Notes: generated from the letters alone by a model not told the origin. 64,000 bases of DNA from Lachnoclostridium phytofermentans ISDg (GCF_000018685.1 NC_010001.1:3996001-4060000); one strand, 5' to 3'; numbered from the stretch's first letter, positions 27,100-36,568 are shown. Numbers and translations: made by a program.

Positions 27100-27702
27100 C
27101 TACACTATCTCAAGGTGTTTTGTATTATTCAAATATAAGATTCCACGTTTTCCATTCTCATATCGCAAACAATGGATTCCCGTATCACCAGTTGCATGCC
27201 AAATTTCAGATTCTATTGGTTGTTTTTCATAAGCTAACAAGAGCTGATTGATCATGCCACCATGTGATATGACAACCACGACCTCTTGTTCCTTATTGTT
27301 AGAAATTATCTCGGATAGTATAGCTTCTGCGCGAAAACGAAACTCTAATTTGGACTCCATCTCATATCTACTCTCGTGTATTGGCAAATCTGGAATCTCA
27401 GGATACTTACGTTTTGCTTCTTCACGATCTATTCCTGCTAATTTCCCGTTATTAAACTCCATTAAACCTTCTCTTAATTCAATTGGTACTTTAGTTTCCA
27501 TTGATACCAAACTAGCAGTTTCTTCTGCTCTTAACAAAGTACTGGAATAGATTCTGTTAACTGAATAATTTTTACTAATCCACTTAGCTGCCTTACCTGC
27601 TTGTTCTCTTCCCCTATCCGTTAAAGGAAAATCAGCACGCCCTTCATGTACATCCATTAAGTCACCCTCTGACTCTCCATGGCGTAATAATAGAATAATC
27701 AT
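27100..27702 (-). CDS. Histidine phosphatase (phosphoglycerate mutase-like)
   Basis: 200 residues from ATG 27702; GGAGGG sits just upstream, inside the alternative longer start. The catalytic RHGES motif is at residues 8-12. The second His is in VVVISHGGMINQLL, with Glu in MEFNNGKLAG and the Arg of SSTLLRAEETA. This is the histidine phosphatase superfamily, branch 1 (cobC/gpmB type). There are no cobalamin genes nearby, so the substrate is not assignable. Confidence 0.9.
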   Translation of the reverse strand: MIILLLRHGESEGDLMDVHEGRADFPLTDRGREQAGKAAKWISKNYSVNRIYSSTLLRAEETASLVSMETKVPIELREGLMEFNNGKLAGIDREEAKRKYPEIPDLPIHESRYEMESKLEFRFRAEAILSEIISNNKEQEVVVVISHGGMINQLLLAYEKQPIESEIWHATGDTGIHCLRYENGKRGILYLNNTKHLEIV

Positions 27703-27830
27703 AGAACCCTCCATTCTGTTGCAATACTCTATCTCCTACCCTTAAATGAAGCATCCAAGATGCCATAAGTATCTACTCCTTCCTAAAACTTATTTTTTCC
27801 ATAAAAACACTCCAGCTTCTCCCAAAAAAC

Positions 27831-29027
27831 TTATTTTCTACATAGAAACATTCCTGCCTGTTTTGTAATCTCAACTTGTCTTTTTTGCCGGAACAACTCT
27901 GCTAAATAATACTCAAACTCTTTACGATGTCCATGTAGTACCTCTATTTGGTTTCCATGACAAGAAAGAACATAGTGTAGCAATGGACGATAATCATCTA
28001 GAATTAAACTATCCTTATAATCCATTTTATTTACAGAAGAAAAATGAGGCTGTAAATAATCCATTGCATTTTCTAATCCAAATAAATCAGAAAGATTTAT
28101 TTCCGATAGCGCTATCTTGGGATTGAACTTTTTGGTAATCTGTTCAATTTCCTTCATATGTTGTTGTCCGTAAGCTGTACATACAAATACACCATTCGGC
28201 TTTAAAATACGTGCAATGTCTTCACAAACCTTATTTCTGTCATTTGCATAGAATAGTACATGATTCGCTATTATAAGATCAAAGGATTCCTTCGTAAAAT
28301 TAAGATGATTAATATCTAAAACATCATAGGTACAAGATAAACCGGTCTGGTCTATAGCTTCTTTTGCAACCTTTATCATCCCATCTGATATGTCTGTTAT
28401 TGTAATTGATAATTTATCTGGTAGAATAGCTTCGTTTTCAACCCAAAAGGCACCATTACCGCAGCCAAGTTCTAATATCTTTTGATTTTTGGCAAAAGGA
28501 ATATGACTGGCTAGGAAAGGATACCAGCCTTGTGGGTTTTTGGAGTACTTTTTATGTAATAAGATTCTAACATTCAGATGATCCGCATTTTTATAATTCT
28601 CTCTGATACTTTGTTTCATAGTCATTGCATGAATAATATCTGTAATCTTATCCCAACCGATTTCTGTTTCAGACTGCAACATATCTTCTGCTTGATCTAT
28701 TGTACACTTTATCATTTCTAACTGATTAATCTTTGATTGCAGTAATTGTTTTTGCAGATGGAGAGAGTCTCTAAAACTCTCTCTATCCACAGTGCTGCTC
28801 GCCATACTTTCAATTTCTTCTAAGCTAAAATCAAAAAACTTTAATGCTAATATTTTTTGAAGTTTTAGAAAATCAGAATTCGTATATAAACGATAACCCG
28901 AGTCCGTTAGTTTTGATGGCGGAAGTATCCCTATCTTATCGTAATAACGAAGTGTTCTGATTGATATGTTCGCACACTTAGCAAATTCACCTACAGTAAA
29001 ATAAACGTTCTCTTGGTTTAGTTTCAT
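27831..29027 (-). CDS. MerR regulator fused to SAM methyltransferase
   Basis: 398 residues from ATG 29027 (GAGGA upstream). Residues about 7-75 are a MerR winged helix-turn-helix (FTVGEFAKCANISIRTLRYYDKI, then DSGYRLYT). A coiled-coil dimerisation helix follows (about 85-118). From ~165 there is a class I methyltransferase: motif I LELGCGNG (185-192), ITDISDG as the acidic loop, and HVLFYAND. A regulator whose effector-binding half is an enzyme domain may sense SAM or a methyl acceptor, or modify its own inducer. It lies 44 bp after rmlB and is likely cotranscribed. Domain calls are firm; the role is unknown. Confidence 0.88.
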   Translation of the reverse strand: MKLNQENVYFTVGEFAKCANISIRTLRYYDKIGILPPSKLTDSGYRLYTNSDFLKLQKILALKFFDFSLEEIESMASSTVDRESFRDSLHLQKQLLQSKINQLEMIKCTIDQAEDMLQSETEIGWDKITDIIHAMTMKQSIRENYKNADHLNVRILLHKKYSKNPQGWYPFLASHIPFAKNQKILELGCGNGAFWVENEAILPDKLSITITDISDGMIKVAKEAIDQTGLSCTYDVLDINHLNFTKESFDLIIANHVLFYANDRNKVCEDIARILKPNGVFVCTAYGQQHMKEIEQITKKFNPKIALSEINLSDLFGLENAMDYLQPHFSSVNKMDYKDSLILDDYRPLLHYVLSCHGNQIEVLHGHRKEFEYYLAELFRQKRQVEITKQAGMFLCRK

Positions 29028-29071
29028 AATTTTCCTCATTTCTGCGTTTCGCAATGTCTTTATTGCAATAC

Positions 29072-30064
29072 TCAACGAAATCTATATTCTTTTAGGTACC
29101 AATCTATTGTAACGGCCATTCCATTCTCAAAATCGGTTTTAGGTGTCCAATTAAGATTTGTCTCTATTTTATTTGTATCAACTGCATAACGTTTATCATG
29201 TCCAAGACGATCCTCTGTAAATTCAATCAAATCCATTGATAGGGAAGAATCCACGTGTTCTTTTAGATATTGAAGGATGGTAGTAACAATGTGGAGTGTA
29301 CTCATCTCTTGATGGCTACCGATATTATATACCTCTCCTAATTCTCCTGTTAATAATACAGTATCCATCGCTATGCAGTGATCCTTAACAAAGAGCCATT
29401 CTCTTATATTTTCTCCATCCCCATACACTGGTATCTTCTTATGGTTTAAGCAGTTTTTGATACACTTTGGTATTAATTTTTCCTCATGCTGATAAGGGCC
29501 AAAATTGTTGCTGCATCTTGTCCTTACAATCGGTAATCCATAAGTCTTACGATAAGCGATTGCTACCATCTCTCCCCCTGCTTTGCTTGCAGAATAAGGA
29601 TTGTTAGGATGTAAAGGCATATGCTCTATAAATTGCCCAGATTCCTCTAATTCACCATATACTTCATCTGTTGATACATGTAGAATTCTCTTATCGCTTA
29701 TATCATCTTTCCACACGTTATGAATCACTTGATAAAGCATCCTCGTCCCAATGACATTTGTTTGAAAAAATTCAATATCTGATTGCAAACTTCGATCAAC
29801 ATGTGATTCTGCTGCCAGATGCACTACAAAATCTATCCCCTCTTCTTTAAAGATAGTTGTTAACAATTCTTTGTCTAGGATATCCCCTTGTACAAATCTA
29901 TAGTTTTTCTTTCCTTCAAATGCTTCTAACCACTCACGATTTCCTGCATAAGTTAGCTTATCATAGTTAATAACCCTAACATCCTCACCATGAGATTCAA
30001 ATAGGTACTTAATAAAATTTGTTCCAATAAACCCTGCACCACCTGTAACAAAATATGTTTTCAT
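29072..30064 (-). CDS. rfbB: dTDP-glucose 4,6-dehydratase
   Basis: 330 residues, normal length. Extended short-chain dehydrogenase converting dTDP-glucose to the 4-keto-6-deoxy sugar. NAD-binding GGAGFIG, the catalytic STDEVYG block, YSASKAG (Tyr-x3-Lys) and VRTRCSNNFGPYQ are all present. No rfbA, rfbC or rfbD is adjacent, so it is an orphan copy here; partners must lie elsewhere. Confidence 0.95.
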   Translation of the reverse strand: MKTYFVTGGAGFIGTNFIKYLFESHGEDVRVINYDKLTYAGNREWLEAFEGKKNYRFVQGDILDKELLTTIFKEEGIDFVVHLAAESHVDRSLQSDIEFFQTNVIGTRMLYQVIHNVWKDDISDKRILHVSTDEVYGELEESGQFIEHMPLHPNNPYSASKAGGEMVAIAYRKTYGLPIVRTRCSNNFGPYQHEEKLIPKCIKNCLNHKKIPVYGDGENIREWLFVKDHCIAMDTVLLTGELGEVYNIGSHQEMSTLHIVTTILQYLKEHVDSSLSMDLIEFTEDRLGHDKRYAVDTNKIETNLNWTPKTDFENGMAVTIDWYLKEYRFR

Positions 30065-30224
30065 TCCTTACCTCCATTCAGGCACTTTTGCCCTTTCAAA
30101 GAACGATAGCAAAGTTATGCTATCATTGTTTTTAGTTTGTTCAAAGTCATCACGTGATAATTGGAGTATAAAGGGTGACGCAAGGATAGAGTCAAACACT
30201 ATTTATTTTTATGTTGTTTTATGT

Positions 30225-30794
30225 TCATAATGTACGTTCATACATAGATAATATGGAATCACTGAAATACTTACCCATTTTTTCGACTTCACGCATAATC
30301 AGTTCGATATAATCATTTCTTGTAAACCAATTTTCTTTTGTTATACCTCTGTTATCCGTAACAGGGCAAACGAAAAACGTTGTATTCGCTGGAAACACTT
30401 TTTGGTATGAAAATAGTGCACGTCTACTATGATACGCCTTGCATACAAGAATCACTTTGGTTATATCTATACATTTTCCCATTAATAATTCGTAACTGAA
30501 AAGTGCGTTTTCATATGTGTTAGTAGCTTTATTTTCACATATAATTATATCTGAAGAGATGCCTCTTTTTATTGCTATTGTTTTTAAAAAATCCGCCTCA
30601 TTTGGATAATCGGGTAATTTTTTATTTTTTCCGCCACTTGGAAGTATGTATTTTGCCATTCCCATTTCAAGCAAATCGACCGCTTTTTCCATTAACTGCG
30701 GATGGCTTCCACCGGGAATTAAGATGATATCACAAGGAAATATTTCATTTTCAACAAATATAAAATCGGTTATGCAATCAAACGGATAGTTCAT
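30225..30794 (-). CDS. YdcF/DUF218 family protein
   Basis: 189 residues, no membrane span. The DUF218 core is visible: DIILIPGGSHPQLMEKA, AKYILPSGGKN, the ENKATNTYENA segment and VILVCKAYHSRRAL. Proteins of this family bind nucleotides or sugar-phosphates; some related SanA/ElyC proteins act in envelope biogenesis. A GGAGGAAT site precedes ATG. Confidence 0.85.
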   Translation of the reverse strand: MNYPFDCITDFIFVENEIFPCDIILIPGGSHPQLMEKAVDLLEMGMAKYILPSGGKNKKLPDYPNEADFLKTIAIKRGISSDIIICENKATNTYENALFSYELLMGKCIDITKVILVCKAYHSRRALFSYQKVFPANTTFFVCPVTDNRGITKENWFTRNDYIELIMREVEKMGKYFSDSILSMYERTL

Positions 30795-30838
30795 TTAAAT
30801 TCCTCCATTTAAGATCTAATCAACCTTTAATTAATCCT

Positions 30839-31183
30839 CTATAGAAAGTTTACGAGTATTTTTAGCAATATCCCTAGTACTATAACAATTACAATAAAAT
30901 TAACTCCATAACTTATATTTCTTGTATACTTTAACATGCGTAATCTTGTTAAATCATTAAGTTCATCAGTTGATAAACCCGATGGAATACTATAATATAA
31001 CTTCTCACATTTGGGATCATAGGATAAGTTGTCTGGTAAGGGTTGTCCTTCCTTCTTTAAATTAGCTAATTCCTCGTGCTGCTCTTTTGAACAATAATCT
31101 TTGTATATATAATCGAATTCTGCATAAAGGGTATTAAGTTCTTTCCGAATTTCCTTTTCTTGTTCCATCTGATTTTTTTGCAT
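30839..31183 (-). CDS. Small C-terminally anchored protein
   Basis: 114 residues: a charged helical N-terminal half (MEQEKEIRKELNTLYAEF), a short Pro-containing region with YSIPSGLSTDELNDL, and one C-terminal membrane span (about 94-113). GGGAGG precedes ATG. No family recognised. It lies 44 bp upstream of the ydcF-like gene in the same direction and may share its transcript. Confidence 0.6.
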   Translation of the reverse strand: MQKNQMEQEKEIRKELNTLYAEFDYIYKDYCSKEQHEELANLKKEGQPLPDNLSYDPKCEKLYYSIPSGLSTDELNDLTRLRMLKYTRNISYGVNFIVIVIVLGILLKILVNFL

Positions 31184-31422
31184 TTAATCCCTCCCTTTCA
31201 TGGAGTGCCATTACGCATATGTTATTTTGAGTCGTAATTACATGGTGTAAATTTCTATAAAAATCTTTTCTTAACTCCATAAATTGTGATTTTAAAAAAT
31301 GAAGTTTTACATAATTATGAAGTAATTTATAACTTTTCTTCATTTTAGCATAAATTATAGACGAGTTCCATATTTTCCTACTTATTTCAAGGCATTTAAC
31401 CCTTCATTTTTTAGTTAATAAA

Positions 31423-31484
31423 AAAAGAAATGGTTGCATGAAATTATGATTCTTTTTATCATAATTTTCCTCAACCATTTCCAT
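31423..31484 (-). terminator. Strong terminator of the 192-aa protein gene
   Basis: On the minus strand GAAATGGTTG pairs with CAACCATTTC, with an inner stem AATTATGAT/ATCATAATT, followed by TTTTTTTATT. The remainder of 31184-31539 holds no supported gene. Confidence 0.85.
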
Positions 31485-31539
31485 ACATCAATCAACTATT
31501 ATATTATATTCAAAATAAGCTATTATAAAAGAATTTCCT

Positions 31540-32118
31540 CTATAATAATACTTGGATTCTAATTGCAACCGTCTGTGGTGGTATACTAGCTGTCATAAAA
31601 TTCTCATGAGTAATCCTTACCGTCTGCCCTGGTCTTAACTGTGATAAAGAGATACGATTTCCTCTTGGTCCAAATATCTCCGTGTTATTATTAACTACAA
31701 AGCGAATTTGGCTTGCAGGATTTCGAGAGTTTCCTGTTAATATCGTTTGATTTCTCACATTAACTTGTAAGATATTTTCAATCCTAGTTGGATTCCTAAT
31801 TTCCCTTACGACAGTAATCTGAAACGCTGTGGTTTGCGGTGGATTACTTCTTGTAAAAATTGGTGATACTATGGCATTTACAAGCATACCCGGCTGTAAA
31901 TCTCTCATTCTTATTCTTCGTCCAGAACTATCTAATATTATAGTACGTTCATCTACAAGCAAAACCAGTAATTCTCTTAAAATAATTTGATTTGGCTGTG
32001 TTACATCATAGGATACTGTAACTCTTCCTTGGTTTCCTCTAAAATCTACATCTTCAATGAGCGCACGATTAATACTCATACGGTTAGGGTCTTGCGGACA
32101 GCATAGCGGATCACTCAT
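31540..32118 (-). CDS. Two-repeat beta-rich protein, unknown
   Basis: 192 residues, no signal peptide or membrane span. It consists of two similar ~75-residue halves: ILDSSGRRIRMRDLQPGMLV...NPPQTTAFQITVV and IFGPRGNRISLSQLRPGQTV...IPPQTVAIRIQVLL. The N-terminus has MSDPLCCPQDPN with two adjacent Cys. The repeated (L)RPGQ-V / PPQT-A pattern resembles OB-like beta domains of Lachnospiraceae spore or surface proteins, but no family was recognised. AGAGGT precedes ATG; strong terminator follows. Confidence 0.65.
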   Translation of the reverse strand: MSDPLCCPQDPNRMSINRALIEDVDFRGNQGRVTVSYDVTQPNQIILRELLVLLVDERTIILDSSGRRIRMRDLQPGMLVNAIVSPIFTRSNPPQTTAFQITVVREIRNPTRIENILQVNVRNQTILTGNSRNPASQIRFVVNNNTEIFGPRGNRISLSQLRPGQTVRITHENFMTASIPPQTVAIRIQVLL

Positions 32119-32257
32119 AGTGACCTCTTATCTTTTTTATGATATTATGTAATATTATATGATTCTTCTATGTAGCGGTGTACTATTTTTGATTAGATTA
32201 AAAATTTTGTCAAGATTAAATATTTTTTGTATTTTTTAGATCAAAAGAAAACATATT

Positions 32258-32884
32258 CTAATGATACACTTCAAGCTCCGCAATTTGCCCAGCTGCTGCA
32301 CCTGAGTTTGCAGTAAAAGTTAGCTGAACATAACGGGTCTCAATATTTTCTAGCTTAATCTGAACTTCATTCCCCCTATCAGGGTCAAAAGTATACTGTT
32401 TGGATGGTACTATTTCCGTAAATGTCTCATTATCCTTACTAATTGATACAGAGAAATCCTGAGTTCTCTTTCCCCAGATACTCATTGGAGAGAGGCAAAC
32501 ACGTATTGTATGTATAGAGTATACTTCTTCTAAATCTACTGTTATGATATTCGGATAGCTTTTAGGTTTACCTTCCCAATAGGAAACTCCAACGGCAATT
32601 CCATCGGTTACTTTCCTTGCTGTATAGCTTTGAGCAAAACTATTTGAGGTAGCCTTTTTCCCAAGTGCAATATTTTCTCCCTCTGGAATGGTAGTAACAT
32701 ATTCTTCCTTAATAAAGTCAGGGTGTTCCAACGCTTCCGTCTGGTCTATCGCATCTACCGCAGTTACATGTGTTTCTATTGTTTCCCTCACCTTCGGTTC
32801 TTGCTTAGGTAACCGAAGGGTATAGATTAAAAGCACGGCATTAAAAACTACTAATAATAGGATAATAACTCGTTTTTTGTTCAT
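32258..32884 (-). CDS. Membrane-anchored discoidin-domain protein
   Basis: 208 residues from ATG 32884 (GGAGGG upstream). One N-terminal membrane helix (about 5-24) is followed by a linker and an F5/8 type C (discoidin, CBM32-like) domain at about 70-208: GKKATSNSFAQSYTARKVTDG, SYPNIITVDLEEVYSIHTIRV, KRTQDFSVSISKDNETFTEI and YVQLTFTANSG. This fold commonly binds sugars. No catalytic domain is present. It lies 108 bp downstream of the beta-helix hydrolase gene in the same direction; the pair may form a surface glycan-handling unit. Confidence 0.82.
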   Translation of the reverse strand: MNKKRVIILLLVVFNAVLLIYTLRLPKQEPKVRETIETHVTAVDAIDQTEALEHPDFIKEEYVTTIPEGENIALGKKATSNSFAQSYTARKVTDGIAVGVSYWEGKPKSYPNIITVDLEEVYSIHTIRVCLSPMSIWGKRTQDFSVSISKDNETFTEIVPSKQYTFDPDRGNEVQIKLENIETRYVQLTFTANSGAAAGQIAELEVYH

Positions 32885-32992
32885 CTTTCCCTCCATTTCT
32901 GCGCATGCTTTGTCTTGCTTGTAAGACAATGCATAATATTAAGTTTCAAGTCATGGATTACGCAGACACAAAACTTTTGGTTTCCTTCACAC

Positions 32993-34549
32993 TTACTCAA
33001 GGATAATATTCTTTGTAGTCTTTTCATCTACTTCAAATTTTCCTTGTTCCAAATTCGTGATCTTCTCTCCTAACACATTGATATTTTTTAAAATAACACC
33101 ATCAATGTTATGCTCTGCATCAAAGCCTTTAATTCTTGAAGAGCAGTTTTTACCACCAAGCACATCTACTCCGTCAATTACGACATTTTTGATAGTTCCT
33201 CGGTCTCTAGTTGAGGACCAATTAGAACTCCCGGCAATATTAATGTCAATGAGGTATGGCATCTCGTCACCATCGCCACTTCCCATCTGAGCATTTTCAA
33301 CTACAATATTTTTGAAAGTAATTCCACTTATCGCTGCATCATCTGCATTATGAACTGATATTACAGGCTTATGGAAGTTATGAAGCACCGTAATATTCTC
33401 AAATGTGATATCAGAGATAAAAGCATTCTCTCGTTTGCCTTTATTCGTTTCATATCCAACCTCCATAGACTGCGCAAAATCCGTCCATAGCTGCATATTT
33501 TCAAACTTTATATTTTTTGAGTTATCATCATAATTTTTAATTACCAAAGAATCATCCCAGCTTCGAACAAAACCATTTTTAACGGTGTAATCTTGGCAGG
33601 ACTGTAAAGTGATACCATCCCCATTTGGCCTTGAGGATATAATTTTTATATTATCTATAGTACCGTTTTTAGAATTAAATGCCTGACATACCCAAGCATT
33701 CGGATTTAATACTATAATATCTTTAATCGTGATGTTCTCGCAGTTATCAAACTTTAATGGTATGTATGCTTCTTTTCCCTTCCATCCATTAAATTTAGAA
33801 CCATCGATAATTCCTCTTCCGCGAACGGTGATATTCTTAGCAAAATTAGCATTTACTATGCCATGAATTACAGCACCACCCGAGATATATAGTGTTTGAT
33901 TATCCTCAAGAATAATGTTTTCAATATTCCATTCTCCAGGTCCAATATATACAACATCTTTATCATCTTTGGATGGTATATTCGTCTCTATTTCATTCGC
34001 AAATAAATGTACCGCTCTTTCCGGTGAGTTATTAAACATTATGGTATATTGGTCAGGTTTTGTAATTGTAAATGTAACGGTATGGTTTTCTACATCAAGT
34101 ACTGGTATAATTCCATATTGCAATGGACTTACGCTAGCTGTTTCTAGGTCAATATTAGGTACCTTAATTGTTACTTCTACGATACCTTCAAAATCAAAAT
34201 AGGAAATTGGAGTTCTTGCATTTGGAGGCATGTAATCGTTATACCATCTTCTAGAATGATTTACATTTGTATCATATACATAACAGTCATATCCATTTAC
34301 CATTATTTTAGTATCGGTACAATGAAGAAGTGAAAAATCTTTAGAGCTCTCGTTTGCAGAAACCAAATCCTCCTTGGTAGCATCACGTAAAGACTTTGGG
34401 CCTTCATACAAAACTAGATTTGTTTCCTGAACCGAAATCACCTCCTTCGCTGGCCTTTTCTTATTCACTAACATAACCGAAAGACCTATCAGACATACGA
34501 ATAACACTACAATTGCGATACCTTCCAACTTACGAAACTTTTGGCTCAT
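32993..34549 (-). CDS. Membrane-anchored GH28-like beta-helix protein
   Basis: 518 residues from ATG 34549 (GGGAGGAGC upstream). One N-terminal membrane helix (about 10-30) anchors an extracellular protein. An N-terminal beta domain (about 60-190) precedes a right-handed parallel beta-helix. The GH28-type motifs are NPNAWVCQAFN, NGDGITLQSCQD and SWDDSLVIKNY, giving the three Asp residues expected for polygalacturonase-like catalysis; the His of the GHG motif is not evident. The N-domain segment 'SPLQYGIIPVL' resembles those of GH28-like and dextranase-like enzymes. Substrate unknown; its neighbours imply a glucoside or rhamnoglycan. Confidence 0.75.
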   Translation of the reverse strand: MSQKFRKLEGIAIVVLFVCLIGLSVMLVNKKRPAKEVISVQETNLVLYEGPKSLRDATKEDLVSANESSKDFSLLHCTDTKIMVNGYDCYVYDTNVNHSRRWYNDYMPPNARTPISYFDFEGIVEVTIKVPNIDLETASVSPLQYGIIPVLDVENHTVTFTITKPDQYTIMFNNSPERAVHLFANEIETNIPSKDDKDVVYIGPGEWNIENIILEDNQTLYISGGAVIHGIVNANFAKNITVRGRGIIDGSKFNGWKGKEAYIPLKFDNCENITIKDIIVLNPNAWVCQAFNSKNGTIDNIKIISSRPNGDGITLQSCQDYTVKNGFVRSWDDSLVIKNYDDNSKNIKFENMQLWTDFAQSMEVGYETNKGKRENAFISDITFENITVLHNFHKPVISVHNADDAAISGITFKNIVVENAQMGSGDGDEMPYLIDINIAGSSNWSSTRDRGTIKNVVIDGVDVLGGKNCSSRIKGFDAEHNIDGVILKNINVLGEKITNLEQGKFEVDEKTTKNIILE

Positions 34550-34599
34550 ATAGCTCCTCCCTTGTTTATACAATTTTTTTGCATACCGTATTCTGGTGC

Positions 34600-35262
34600 T
34601 TAAAAATTGTATGATATCTTTAACATCAAGTCCCAATCTGTCTCACTTAGCAATGTCTCTGAATCATAATCTGCCTCTAATAACTTACGTTCTGGTCCTA
34701 CTGCCAAACTCTTCATCCCTGCTGCTTTTGCAGCCACAACACCCGCATAGGAATCCTCCACCACAAGGCATTCATTTGGTGGTAAACAAAGTTTTTTAGC
34801 AGCAACCAAAAAAACTTCCGGATCTGGTTTTGATTTCGTAACATCAATCCCACATGAAACTGCATCAATACTTGGCTCAAGTCCTGTTTTTTCTAGAATA
34901 AGAGGGGTGTTTTTTGAGGCTGAACCAACTCCTATCTTGATTCCTCTATTCTTTAGCATTGCCAGAGCTTCTTTTACATCCTTTAACACAGCAGAATCAT
35001 TGAGAGAGTCTAGCATTTCTACATAGTAGTTGTTCTTTCTATCCGCAAGTGCTTCTTTCTCCTTCTCGGTATAAGCTATGTTTCCTTTCTTTAACACAAT
35101 TTCTAAGGACTCCATTCTACTAATTCCTTTTTGTGCTTTGTTGTCCTCTTTCGTATAATTATTGATATTTAATTCTCTTGCTAATTTAGCCCATGCTTCA
35201 TAATGCAGTTCGTCGGTGGAAACCAAAACTCCATCTAAATCAAAAATAACTCCCTTAATCAA
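34600..35262 (-). CDS. pgmB: beta-Phosphoglucomutase
   Basis: 220 residues. Haloacid dehalogenase fold enzyme that interconverts beta-glucose 1-phosphate and glucose 6-phosphate, the step after inverting disaccharide phosphorylases. Nucleophile and acid Asp8 and Asp10 lie in FDLDGVLVSTDELHYEAW; GVGSASKNT, KSKPDPEVF and VVEDSYAGV complete the motifs. The start is TTG at 35262 behind a strong AGGAGGAG. It diverges from lacI across an 18-bp palindrome, linking it to the GH65 operon. Confidence 0.93.
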   Translation of the reverse strand: MIKGVIFDLDGVLVSTDELHYEAWAKLARELNINNYTKEDNKAQKGISRMESLEIVLKKGNIAYTEKEKEALADRKNNYYVEMLDSLNDSAVLKDVKEALAMLKNRGIKIGVGSASKNTPLILEKTGLEPSIDAVSCGIDVTKSKPDPEVFLVAAKKLCLPPNECLVVEDSYAGVVAAKAAGMKSLAVGPERKLLEADYDSETLLSETDWDLMLKISYNF

Positions 35263-35518
35263 ACTATCTCCTCCTACTATTATAGGTTTTGTAATGAACA
35301 GCTACACTAAGTAACTTATTTTATTCATGACAAGAAAAAGTAAGCTTCATAACTCTTTCTTTTCATGAATAATGAATTTTATATAAATACTCACTAATTG
35401 ACTACATCTGAATGCTGATACAGTGCTACACAACTATAGATTCTTTAAATGCTCACACTGATCTCCTTAAAAAATAACTCTATACATTTTTACATTTTAA
35501 TGGTAAACTTACGCTATT

Positions 35519-35536
35519 AGGTTTAACCTTAAACCT
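35519..35536. promoter_or_regulatory. LacI-type operator O1
   Basis: Perfect palindrome AGGTTTAACCTTAAACCT with 8-bp arms, between pgmB and the lacI-family gene and 22 bp before the regulator start. It matches 15 of 18 positions with each of two sites upstream of the sugar transporter operon, so it is the likely autoregulatory site. Confidence 0.78.
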
Positions 35537-35557
35537 GTTAAAAGGAGGAAACATCTC

Positions 35558-36568
35558 ATGGCTACAATTAAAGATATTGCTCAAATCGTTGGTGTCAGTT
35601 GTACCACTGTTTCTAATGTCATAAATGGGAAATCAGGTCGTGTATCTGCTGAAACAATTGCAAAAATAAATGACACTATTAAGGAACTTGGCTATGTACC
35701 GAATATGTCTGCCCGTTCTTTGGTTTCTAATAATTCTAAAGTGATAGGAATTATCAATCACTTAATCGTCAATAAACAGGAAAACTTCATGGAGGACCCT
35801 TTCCACTCTGCTTTTATCGGAGCAATTGAAGCTACCTTACGGGAAAACGGTTACTATTTAATGTTACGAACAGTAGAAACTTCGGATGACTTACAAACCT
35901 TTCTTCGAAACTGGAATGTAGACGGTCTATTCTTTACTGGTATATTTAAAGATTCTTTTTATGAAGAATTAACGAAACTATCGATACCGATTGTATTAAT
36001 CGATAGTTATGTCAGCCATCGTAACATGTGTAATGTTGGTCTTGAAGACTATAAAGGCGGATACCTTGCTACAAAGCATTTATTGGAGCACGGTCACCGA
36101 AACATTGCCTTTGTTTCTCCAATGATAAAAGAAAATGGTGTTCTCTATCAACGTTTGCTTGGATATAAGCAAGCATTGCAAGAATTTCATATTCCAATTC
36201 GTTCTGAGATGATTTTACAGGCTGGTATGGATGTTACTTCCTGCTTACGCACCGGCGCTAAAATTGCAGCAAGAAATGATATTACTGCATTATTTGCAAC
36301 AGCAGATATTATGGCTGCCGGATTAATTGCGGGACTTCGTCAGGCTGGAAAACGTGTTCCTGAAGATATCTCAATTATTGGTTTTGATGATTTAAGCATT
36401 AGCCGTATTACCGATCCTCCTCTAACCACCATCCATCAGGATGCAAACGAGAAAGGTAGACAAGCGGCCTACTTTATGTTAGACCGCCTGGAAAATCGTA
36501 CTCTAAAGCAAAGAGAGATTATACTTCCGGTTCACTTGGTGGAAAGAAACAGTGTCTTAACTATCTAG
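35558..36568 (+). CDS. LacI-family transcriptional regulator
   Basis: 336 residues. The N-terminal helix-turn-helix and hinge (MATIKDIAQIVGVSCTTVSN, RVSAETIAKINDTIKELGY) precede a periplasmic-binding-like sensor domain with HRNIAFVSP, ATADIMAAGLIAGL and DISIIGFDDLSIS. AAAAGGAGG gives a strong ribosome site. Three matching palindromes in the window define a local regulon of lacI, pgmB and the transporter-phosphorylase operon. The inducer is probably the imported disaccharide or a phosphate derived from it. Confidence 0.93.
   Translation: MATIKDIAQIVGVSCTTVSNVINGKSGRVSAETIAKINDTIKELGYVPNMSARSLVSNNSKVIGIINHLIVNKQENFMEDPFHSAFIGAIEATLRENGYYLMLRTVETSDDLQTFLRNWNVDGLFFTGIFKDSFYEELTKLSIPIVLIDSYVSHRNMCNVGLEDYKGGYLATKHLLEHGHRNIAFVSPMIKENGVLYQRLLGYKQALQEFHIPIRSEMILQAGMDVTSCLRTGAKIAARNDITALFATADIMAAGLIAGLRQAGKRVPEDISIIGFDDLSISRITDPPLTTIHQDANEKGRQAAYFMLDRLENRTLKQREIILPVHLVERNSVLTI

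Noticed and set aside
31134..31343. 69-codon minus-strand frame overlapping the small anchored protein
   Set aside because: No ribosome site, overlaps a better-supported gene, and its sequence shows no domain or membrane pattern.
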